DNA of 5,581 bases from an uncultured Lachnospiraceae bacterium (GTDB lineage: Bacteria; Bacillota; Clostridia; Lachnospirales; Lachnospiraceae): contig CAMPBP010000106.1 in assembly GCA_946639085.1 (NCBI GenBank), positions 1-5,581 of the forward strand, written 5' to 3'. The translations under genes and the position numbers were made by a program. Position 1 is the stretch's first letter. Each line of letters starts with the position of its first letter. The notes under the pieces are model-generated. The model did no database searches. It was not told the DNA's origin and saw only the letters and a list, made by a program, of their open reading frames with translations. Below, in pieces: positions 1-5,581 of the stretch.

Positions 1-2183
1 AGTTCTTCCTTTGTTTTGAATTCTTCTTCAAATACATAGGCTTTCTTATGGAATGTATCCTTGGGGAACACGTAATTTTGTCTGTCTTCGGGTATGGGAT
101 CTGATATAAGTCCGGTCATATCCTTAAGAGCAAACACAGCGAGTTCGTGGAGCGCTCTCGTTGCGGCAACATACAAAAGTTTCGCGTATCCGTCTTCTTT
201 CGGATAGTTTTCTTTCGACGCATTTGCAACTATGACGGCGTCGAACTCAAGACCTTTTGAATATTCGATGGGAATGACCACCGCCTGCGAAAGGAACTCT
301 TCATCGCTTTCTTCAAACATCTTTACGGATATTTTGTCTTTTAGGCTTTTGTAAAATCTCTTGCTTTCTTTACGGTCCTTGCATATGATTGCAATGGTCT
401 CGTACCCTTTTGACTTAAAATCCTTTACTTTGTCGGCAATCTTGTCGATCAATTCATTTTCTTGATGAACAATCGCCGATTCAACCTTCTCACCGTGCCT
501 TATTATCGGTTCCACCGGATATATGGGAAATGAGGCATGTTTAAGTATGTCGGTTGCGAAGTTGGATATCTCTATCGTATTTCGATAGCTCTTTCTTAAA
601 AGATCGAAGCTGTCGTAAGGCTCGGGCAGCATGACTTCTTTAAGTTCTTCCCAATCACCCAGGCCGCATGACAGATTGATGTTCTGCGCAACGTCGCCCA
701 TAACGGTGAAGGTACATTTGCTCATGCAATACTTAAGGGCTCTGTAGACCGTCATTCCGAAATCCTGTGCCTCGTCGATGACAACGTGACTTGCCTCCTG
801 AATGACTTCCGTTTCTTTTATTCTTTTGTAAATGTACGCAAGTGAAGCAAGATCGTAGAGATCTATTGCTTTACGGTCAAAAGAAACCGAACCGTTTTCT
901 TTTTGCAGAAATTCCTCATAGATATCAAATACGGATCCTTTGAAATAGAATTTCTTAAAGTAATTCTTGTACCTGAGAGTCAGTTTTTTCTGTGTTTCGA
1001 CGTTGTAGGAGTAGTATTTGCCGTAAAGTTCGTTCTCAAGATTGACTGTGAGTATGTCGTTTAGTTTCTCGACTTTTTCGACGATCGCTTTGTCTTTAAG
1101 ACGCTTCATGGCATTTTCTATCTCGGAGGCCTTCATGATCCTTCTGCCGGTCTCTTCTATGACTATATCCTTTATGGGAATAAGGGTCTTTTCATACTCC
1201 GTAAGGAAATCACAAAGACGTAAGAACCAATCGCTTGAAGATTTGAACGCAGCGCTCTTGTCTTCTTTGTCACGGGGCTTTACCCCGTGCTTTTTGTTAT
1301 CGAAATCTTCGTAAAGAAGTCGTACAAAAAGTTCCTCCATCGTCATCTGCCGGATGCCGTAAACATCAAGATCGGGCAAAACTCCGGTGATGTAGTTTAA
1401 AAGCACTTTGTTGCTTCCCACGATGTAAAAGCCGTCGGGTTTGAATTCACGGTCGTAGTTATAGAGGATATAAGATATCCTGTGCATTGCGACGGTGGTT
1501 TTTCCCGAACCCGCACTTCCCTGTACCAGCACATTGTGGTGAGGATTTTTTCTGATTATTTCATTTTGTTCTTCCTGGATAGTAGCGATGATCTCGCTTA
1601 AGACATTTCGTTTGCTCTTTGAAAGATATTTTGTGAGCAGTTCATCATTTGCAACAACTTCGGAATCGTAATATTCTTTGAGACCGTCATTTTCGATGAC
1701 ATATGTACGCTTCCGTAAAAGATCGACCTCGAATTTACCCTGAAAAGGTACCGTATATCTGCACTTTCCAAGTCCGTGGTCGTAGTAAACCGATGCGATA
1801 GGTGCTCGCCAATCGATAACCTCGGGGATCGTAGGATCTTCCCACACAGCCGTTTTTCCGATATAGAGCGATTCTCGACGCCCGTTCTCGTCATCCTCGA
1901 TATCGATACGCCCGAAATACGGCTTTTTCTTTGCCCTTTCGGCACGCAGCAAATCCTGTCTGACTTCGGAAAATCTCGCGTCTTTGTTGAACCATTGAGC
2001 CAAGCCTTCTTTTTCGTCCACGTCGTAGATGTCTTGCAACTCGTGTAACTCAGCCTGCAGACTTGCTACCGATTGTCGCATCTTCTCAACATTGTCGGCC
2101 GCGACTTTGACGATTACGGCATACTTCTCATTCTCGGCTTTTTGGTCGGTTCCGTAAAAGCTTCCTTTGAGATCTCTTCCCAA
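1..2183 (-). CDS. helD: HelD-type RNA polymerase recycling ATPase (SF1 helicase-like), 3' end cut by window
   Basis: The gene encodes a UvrD/Rep-like superfamily 1 protein of the HelD family. In Firmicutes, HelD binds core RNA polymerase in the cytoplasm and uses ATP to release stalled polymerase from nucleic acid. I read 727 codons without a stop or frameshift. Visible parts are an N-terminal helical, acidic arm (about residues 18-88), YFGRID (89-94) and DWRAPI (124-129), both typical of HelD, Walker A GSAGSGKTT (222-230, K228), Walker B IDEAQDF (D470, E471), motif III GDVAQN (496-501), SYRNT (532-536), SKGLEFD (642-648), and motif VI YVAATRAL with R676. Residues of about 260-450 form a helical insertion, as expected for the clamp-contacting arm. 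Bacillus HelD is about 774 residues, so only a short tail should be missing. TTG at 2183-2181 is chosen because an in-frame TAA lies directly before it and an AGGTGA ribosome site sits 5 bases upstream. The next in-frame ATG (2081, residue 35) has only a weak site and would remove part of the arm. Family assignment is very secure; the start is fairly secure. Confidence 0.93.
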   Translation of the reverse strand, partial: MGRDLKGSFYGTDQKAENEKYAVIVKVAADNVEKMRQSVASLQAELHELQDIYDVDEKEGLAQWFNKDARFSEVRQDLLRAERAKKKPYFGRIDIEDDENGRRESLYIGKTAVWEDPTIPEVIDWRAPIASVYYDHGLGKCRYTVPFQGKFEVDLLRKRTYVIENDGLKEYYDSEVVANDELLTKYLSKSKRNVLSEIIATIQEEQNEIIRKNPHHNVLVQGSAGSGKTTVAMHRISYILYNYDREFKPDGFYIVGSNKVLLNYITGVLPDLDVYGIRQMTMEELFVRLLYEDFDNKKHGVKPRDKEDKSAAFKSSSDWFLRLCDFLTEYEKTLIPIKDIVIEETGRRIMKASEIENAMKRLKDKAIVEKVEKLNDILTVNLENELYGKYYSYNVETQKKLTLRYKNYFKKFYFKGSVFDIYEEFLQKENGSVSFDRKAIDLYDLASLAYIYKRIKETEVIQEASHVVIDEAQDFGMTVYRALKYCMSKCTFTVMGDVAQNINLSCGLGDWEELKEVMLPEPYDSFDLLRKSYRNTIEISNFATDILKHASFPIYPVEPIIRHGEKVESAIVHQENELIDKIADKVKDFKSKGYETIAIICKDRKESKRFYKSLKDKISVKMFEESDEEFLSQAVVIPIEYSKGLEFDAVIVANASKENYPKEDGYAKLLYVAATRALHELAVFALKDMTGLISDPIPEDRQNYVFPKDTFHKKAYVFEEEFKTKEE
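1271..1295 (+). other. Terminator-like hairpin antisense to helD
   Basis: A perfect 7-bp GC-rich stem, CACGGGG/CCCCGTG (1271-1277 and 1283-1289), with a 5-base loop CTTTA, is followed on the plus strand by CTTTTTG. It has the form of an intrinsic terminator acting on plus-strand transcripts, but it lies within helD codons (a lysine/glycine/proline-rich stretch of the helical insertion) and may be coincidental. On the sense (minus) strand it has no T-run after it and should not stop helD transcription. Confidence 0.3.
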
Positions 2184-2188
2184 TTACC

Positions 2189-2194
2189 TCACCT
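2189..2194 (-). promoter_or_regulatory. Ribosome binding site that decides the helD TTG start
   Basis: On the minus strand the sequence AGGTGAGGTAATTG runs into the start. AGGTGA can pair with the 3' end of 16S rRNA (the AGGAGGTGA register). In that register the core AGG lies 8 bases before TTG, which is normal spacing. The TAA immediately before TTG rules out any upstream start in this frame. Confidence 0.6.
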
Positions 2195-2204
2195 GCCCTT
2201 CGAT

Positions 2205-2232
2205 ATTATGTTAACCGTGTCCCGCTTTGCAA
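2205..2232 (-). promoter_or_regulatory. Possible sigma-A promoter of helD
   Basis: On the minus strand TTGCAA (2232-2227) and CATAAT (2210-2205) are separated by 16 bases; an alternative -10, TAATAT at 2208-2203, gives 18. The -35 matches 4 of 6 consensus positions and CATAAT matches 5 of 6. It lies downstream of the kinase terminator and about 22 bases before the TTG start, so the leader would be only about 15 bases. Position supports it, but AT-rich intergenic DNA gives such matches by chance. Confidence 0.33.
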
Positions 2233-2308
2233 TTTTTGAGGCGGAAAACTATCAAAGCATATCACATCTCAAAGTAAAAAGAAAGCACTTTTTCAAAATA
2301 TTTTTATC

Positions 2309-2337
2309 GAAAAAAGGCACCTCAAAAAAGGTGCCTT
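2309..2337 (-). terminator. Intrinsic terminator after the histidine kinase
   Basis: A perfect 8-bp stem, AAGGCACC with GGTGCCTT (2337-2330 and 2321-2314), has an 8-base loop. On the minus strand it is followed by a run of T (six in all at 2315-2310, the first two shared with the stem) and then CG. It starts 11 bases after the kinase stop codon and precedes the helD leader, so it should end the atp-kinase transcript and insulate helD. On the plus strand the hairpin lacks a proper T-run, so it appears one-directional. Confidence 0.9.
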
Positions 2338-2347
2338 AATTAACGTA

Positions 2348-4771
2348 TTACTCTGCCCTGAAAACATAATCAACGGTGTGCGTTCTCAAATACTTCTCGG
2401 CGCTTTCTTCGTCACGAACAAATACGCCTTTGAATTTATCACTGATGGTCTCTTTCAATTCTTTCAGTTTGTCGGGCGACTCTGAGATAACAAGAATGAC
2501 AGGTCGCTCCTCTTTTTCTCTCTTGGCCTCTTCAGCCTGAAGAGCTTCAAGTTCCTCTTTTGAGAGAATAAGTTTTGCGTCAATATTCTTCTTAAGTGCC
2601 GCCTCAAGTTCAGAGTACATGATGGGCTTTGAAAGATAATCGGTGAAGCCTTCTTTTATGTACGTATCTCTCGCACCGACGATGGCATCCGCCGTGAGGG
2701 CGATTATCGGAGTATCGTCCGCAAGATGTCTTTCGCGGATGATGGAAAGAGTCTGTATACCGGACATTCCGGGCATCATCTGGTCGAGCAGTATAAGGTC
2801 GAATGTGGACTTTTCAAGAAGTGCGATACAATCTTTTCCCGAAAGCGAAGTTGTTATCTGCATCCTTGTGGCACCCATAAGTTCGGTAATTACTTCAAGG
2901 TTCATTTCGTTATCGTCGACGATAAGAACTTTAGCCCTTGGTGCAACGAGTTTGGGAACGTATTGTTCTTTCTCCTTCATTGCCTTTTCAAGGTGCTCGG
3001 TGTAGTCACCGATGGGAGTGTCGTCGATGACCTTTTGAACGACTCTCGTAACAAAGGTCGAGCCTTTTCCGTATTCACTCTCTACTTCAATGCCGCCGCC
3101 CATCATTTCGGTAAGCTGCTTTGTAATGGCAAGCCCCAGTCCCGTTCCTTCGATGTTACGGTTTCTTGTCTCATCAAGTCTTTGGAACGAAGAAAACAGT
3201 TTGTCCAGGTCATCGGCTTTGATACCGATTCCGTCGTCTTTTACGCTGCATTTAAGTTCACTTTTTTCTTTGTCAAAAGAAAAATCTATGCTGATGCCGC
3301 CTTTAGACGTGTACTTTATGGCGTTGTTTACGATGTTGAGAATGATCTGACGGATTCTTATCTCATCGCCCAGCATGACGGAAGGAATGCCCGGATCGGT
3401 CGTCAGCTTATAGGTAAGACCTTTTTCCTGGGCCTTGTTCATCGTCATGTTGACGGTGTCGTTAAGGACGGAAGCAAATTCGTACTCAACGGGAACAAGT
3501 TCCATCTTACCGGATTCGATCTTACTTAGATCGAGAATGTCGTTTATGATCGAAAGAAGCGTCTTACCGGCACTTTCAATGTCGGAAGCATACTTTCTTG
3601 TCTTATCTTCTCTTGTCTCTCTTAGTATCATCTCACCCATACCTATGATGGCATTCATGGGCGTTCTTATTTCGTGAGACATGTTGGCAAGGAAGTTACT
3701 CTTCGCTTTATTGGCTTTGTCGGCCGCATCTTTTTCAAGAATGAGCATCTTAGTCTCATATTCCTGCTTACGCTCTTCCATCTTCATCTCTTCAACACGG
3801 TGAGCATATATCTGCTCGTTGCAGTATCCGAGATAATAAAATGCGGAGATCATCAGGAATATGACAAGACAGATGGCTATCGTGACAAGCATCTGTGTCG
3901 ATTCTTCGCGATACAGCTCCTTATCGCTTACAACGATCACGACATACCACTGATCCATTACCTTGTTCACAAATACGGTGTCCTTCTCGCCTTCGTATTC
4001 GTAATTGAAATACCCGGATGCATCCTCGGTAATGGCTTTAAGGAAATCCGCGCCCGCAGAATCGGTATCCATGTAAAATCCCCTTTTGTTCACATCTGTG
4101 TGGGCGATTATAAGTCCGGTTTCATCCACTATGAAGCCGTAACCTTTTCCTTTTACCTTAAGATCGATCATCATATTCTGTATGCGGTTCAACGTTACGT
4201 CCATTGACAGTACGTTGGCGCTGTTTGGTAACATTCGGCTTATGGAAATTATAACGGCTCCGGTCTGCGCATCGACGTAAGGGGGCACCAATGCCGCGTC
4301 TCCGCCCGCTTCCATGGCGATACGGTACCAATCTCTTTCGGTGGCGCTGTATCCTGTCGGCGGAACCCAACCCACTCCGTCAATGTATGCGGCATTTATA
4401 TATCCGTAAATGCCTGTATAGTTTTCATCAAACTTGGCAGCCTGATTCTTTGTCTCTTCGGTTATATATGCGATTATCTCCGCATTGGAATAACCCTTTC
4501 TTATCATGTGGTCCACAGTGTCTGCGGTAACCCACAAAACGCTCTTTGTCGTATAGAGGTAGTTTTCAAGTTCGGCGGATACGTTGGAAAGTCTGTCTTC
4601 ACCGACTTCGCGGATATTCGATACCGCAACCGAATACAATGTCCTCGAAGTATATACGACCATCGTTATCATAAATGCAAGAATAACAATAAGTGGAAAG
4701 ATCATCTTATACTTTCCGGGACTTCTCCTTATTCTCTTGTTTGTGCCTGCGGCTTTTGAGTCTTTAGTCAT
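2348..4771 (-). CDS. Membrane hybrid histidine kinase with dCache sensor, receiver and half-receiver tail
   Basis: This is a complete 807-residue sensor kinase. The order is a basic N-terminal tail (1-22), TM1 (about 23-41), an extracellular dCache domain (about 45-288), TM2 (about 293-317), a coiled-coil linker (322-358), HisKA with H366 in [11 protein letters not shown], and HATPase with N479/N483, DDGIGI (D512, G514, G516) and GTGLGL (543-547). A complete receiver (about 613-730) follows, with D619/D620, phospho-acceptor D663, T693 and K715. A charged helix and residues 757-807 resemble only the first half of another receiver. It should autophosphorylate H366 and pass phosphate to D663. 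There is no HPt or output domain, so the downstream partner is unknown and presumably encoded elsewhere. The sensor carries the residues of the amino-acid-binding dCache motif. The ATG at 4771 has only a weak AGG site 5 bases away. ATG at 4702 (residue 24), with GGAAAG six bases upstream, is an alternative start that keeps TM1. The gene lies 44 bases after atpC. Confidence 0.93.
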   Translation of the reverse strand: MTKDSKAAGTNKRIRRSPGKYKMIFPLIVILAFMITMVVYTSRTLYSVAVSNIREVGEDRLSNVSAELENYLYTTKSVLWVTADTVDHMIRKGYSNAEIIAYITEETKNQAAKFDENYTGIYGYINAAYIDGVGWVPPTGYSATERDWYRIAMEAGGDAALVPPYVDAQTGAVIISISRMLPNSANVLSMDVTLNRIQNMMIDLKVKGKGYGFIVDETGLIIAHTDVNKRGFYMDTDSAGADFLKAITEDASGYFNYEYEGEKDTVFVNKVMDQWYVVIVVSDKELYREESTQMLVTIAICLVIFLMISAFYYLGYCNEQIYAHRVEEMKMEERKQEYETKMLILEKDAADKANKAKSNFLANMSHEIRTPMNAIIGMGEMILRETREDKTRKYASDIESAGKTLLSIINDILDLSKIESGKMELVPVEYEFASVLNDTVNMTMNKAQEKGLTYKLTTDPGIPSVMLGDEIRIRQIILNIVNNAIKYTSKGGISIDFSFDKEKSELKCSVKDDGIGIKADDLDKLFSSFQRLDETRNRNIEGTGLGLAITKQLTEMMGGGIEVESEYGKGSTFVTRVVQKVIDDTPIGDYTEHLEKAMKEKEQYVPKLVAPRAKVLIVDDNEMNLEVITELMGATRMQITTSLSGKDCIALLEKSTFDLILLDQMMPGMSGIQTLSIIRERHLADDTPIIALTADAIVGARDTYIKEGFTDYLSKPIMYSELEAALKKNIDAKLILSKEELEALQAEEAKREKEERPVILVISESPDKLKELKETISDKFKGVFVRDEESAEKYLRTHTVDYVFRAE

Positions 4772-4815
4772 TTGAGCCTGTTCTCATTGAAGCTGGGTTT
4801 ACATAACAACGGTGT
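4772..4815 (-). other. atpC-kinase junction without a visible terminator
   Basis: The 44 bases between the atpC TAG and the kinase ATG contain no stem followed by a T-run and no convincing promoter. The best -35/-10 pairing found, TTAAAC to TATGTA across the end of atpC, matches poorly. The simplest reading is that the kinase is transcribed as the last gene of the ATP synthase operon. Transcript data could overturn this. Confidence 0.5.
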
Positions 4816-5229
4816 CTATTTACGTTTAAATTTGTTCTTTACCTTTAATCTGTTGATGGCACGAGCCATACGAGCCTGAGCGATGCGGTATTCTTCGATA
4901 CTTCGCTTGCTTTCGATCTCTTCGGCTGCAAGACGAACTTCTTCTCTCATGCGCTTTTCGTCAATCTCGTCGGGATGCTCCGCTGCCTCGGTAAGTATCA
5001 ACAGTTCATTGTCTTCCATCTTAAGGAAGCCACCGGTGATAGCGGCATACATCTCGTCTCCCGAGGGAAGGGTATATTTAATTTCTCCGGGCACAACGGC
5101 GGCTATCAAGTGCTCATGATTGGCCTGTATGCCGTATGCTCCTTCGGAGGTCGGTACGATTATCGACAGACATCCGCCATCATAAAACGTCCCTTCAGCC
5201 TCCAAAATTCGAAGTTTAAATTCTGTCAT
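4816..5229 (-). CDS. atpC: F1Fo ATP synthase epsilon subunit
   Basis: The gene encodes the 137-residue epsilon subunit, part of the central stalk of the F1 sector on the cytoplasmic face of the membrane. It helps couple rotation to catalysis and can inhibit ATP hydrolysis. The N-terminal beta-sandwich is recognisable from LSIIVPTSEGAYGIQANHEHL (about 22-42), where the family has PT-x-G-x-(Y/F)-GI, and from GGFLKMEDNELLILTEAAE (about 66-84). Residues of about 88-133 form the expected charged helical hairpin, ending in a strongly basic tail. The length is normal for the family. The ATG overlaps the atpD stop by one base (TAATG), with AAGGA seven bases upstream inside atpD, so the start is firm and translational coupling with atpD is likely. 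The stop is TAG. Confidence 0.96.
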   Translation of the reverse strand: MTEFKLRILEAEGTFYDGGCLSIIVPTSEGAYGIQANHEHLIAAVVPGEIKYTLPSGDEMYAAITGGFLKMEDNELLILTEAAEHPDEIDEKRMREEVRLAAEEIESKRSIEEYRIAQARMARAINRLKVKNKFKRK

Positions 5230-5581
5230 TAAAGTGTCCTTGCCTTGGAAATGGCTTCTTCTATCGTTCCTACGTTAAAGAACGCACCTTCGGGCGTCTT
5301 ATCAAACTCACCCGAAAGAATTCTTTCAAATCCTGTGATGGTGTCCTCAAGTTTAACGTATCTGCCGGCAATTCCGGTAAACTTCTCGGCAACATGCATT
5401 GGTTGAGAAAGAAAACGCTGCACTTTTCTTGCACGGTTGACTACAGCCTTGTCTTCTTCACCAAGTTCGTCAACACCGAGTATCGCGATGATATCTTTAA
5501 GTTCGTTGTACTTTTGAAGCAACTCTCTTACTTCTCTTGCCACCCTGTAGTGACGCTCGCCCACGATATCGGCTTCAAAAA
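5229..5581 (-). CDS. atpD: F1Fo ATP synthase beta subunit, C-terminal quarter (5' part outside window)
   Basis: About 116 C-terminal residues of the catalytic beta subunit are visible. They cover the C-terminal helical domain: [13 protein letters not shown], the conserved [15 protein letters not shown], the DELSEED-loop equivalent (here DELGEED), [21 protein letters not shown], and the family-typical end [14 protein letters not shown]. The nucleotide-binding domain with its P-loop lies beyond the right edge and cannot be checked. The reading frame enters the window already open, so the first visible GTG (5564) is an internal valine and not a start. The TAA stop shares its last base with the atpC ATG, the usual tight spacing of these two genes. 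The beta-then-epsilon order matches the standard end of the bacterial atp operon. Confidence 0.97.
   Translation of the reverse strand, partial: FEADIVGERHYRVAREVRELLQKYNELKDIIAILGVDELGEEDKAVVNRARKVQRFLSQPMHVAEKFTGIAGRYVKLEDTITGFERILSGEFDKTPEGAFFNVGTIEEAISKARTL
5237..5241 (-). promoter_or_regulatory. atpC ribosome binding site inside atpD
   Basis: AAGGA lies seven bases before the atpC ATG, within the last codons of atpD. Together with the TAATG overlap it suggests that ribosomes ending atpD can reinitiate on atpC, keeping the two subunits coordinated. Confidence 0.65.

Noticed and set aside
1598..1945. Minus-strand open frame of 115 codons within helD in another frame
   Set aside because: The true helD frame covers the same bases with conserved YFGRID and DWRAPI motifs, so this is an out-of-frame shadow.
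2073..2339. Plus-strand open frame of 88 codons across the helD 5' end and the intergenic region
   Set aside because: It runs over the helD start, its leader and the kinase terminator hairpin. The translation is low-complexity at its end (KKGTSKK from the hairpin) and shows no family signature.
2348..2503. A frameshift near the kinase 3' end that might hide the rest of a second receiver
   Set aside because: Only 10 bases separate the stop from the terminator hairpin, so there is no downstream coding sequence to join in any frame.
2726..3529. Long plus-strand open frame of 267 codons inside the kinase gene, with others nearby on the same strand
   Set aside because: These frames lie antisense to an unmistakable kinase coding region, show no recognisable domain or ribosome site, and result from its codon use leaving few stops on the opposite strand.
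4764..4787. Eight-codon upstream reading frame (MRTGSND) overlapping the kinase start on the minus strand
   Set aside because: It would be an attractive coupling device given the weak kinase ribosome site, but it has no ribosome site of its own and its length is expected by chance.
4772..4860. A dedicated promoter for the kinase around the end of atpC
   Set aside because: The best candidate (TTAAAC, 18 bases, TATGTA) matches the -10 consensus at only about 3 of 6 positions, too weak to annotate.
1..5581. Defence system, mobile element, CRISPR array, riboswitch or tRNA
   Set aside because: I saw no direct-repeat array, terminal inverted repeats, transposase or integrase motifs, or cloverleaf. 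Nearly all sequence is explained by four housekeeping or signalling genes.

Overview
The window is a compact, entirely minus-strand stretch of what looks like a low-to-mid GC Gram-positive anaerobe of the class Clostridia, probably Lachnospiraceae (Butyrivibrio-like). The hints are a Firmicutes-type HelD, the style of the hybrid kinase core ([14 protein letters not shown] followed by a characteristic HATPase), and the acidic, lysine-rich proteins. This placement comes from recognising protein style and was not searched.

Read in the direction of transcription (right to left), the layout is as follows. (1) The end of an ATP synthase operon: the 3' part of atpD (beta subunit, 5229-5581, cut by the right edge), overlapping by one base the complete atpC (epsilon subunit, 4816-5229). 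(2) After only 44 bases with no visible terminator, a complete 807-residue membrane hybrid histidine kinase (2348-4771). It has an extracellular dCache sensor, a HisKA/HATPase core, a complete receiver domain, and an unusual C-terminal tail that looks like half of a second receiver. (3) A strong intrinsic terminator (2309-2337) starting 11 bases after the kinase stop. (4) A short leader with a possible promoter, then helD (2183 to beyond position 1), which encodes the RNA polymerase-recycling SF1 helicase-like ATPase. It is read without interruption for 727 codons from a TTG start and is cut by the left edge near its C terminus.

There are thus two inferred transcription units: atp operon plus kinase, ending at the terminator, and helD. 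The most interesting points are the match of the kinase sensor to the known amino-acid-binding dCache motif, the kinase's position as apparent last gene of the ATP synthase operon, and its half-receiver C terminus. I see no RNA genes, mobile elements, CRISPR arrays or clearly new multi-gene system. The only gap of note between genes is 2184-2347 (164 bases), which holds the terminator, the possible promoter and the helD ribosome binding site.
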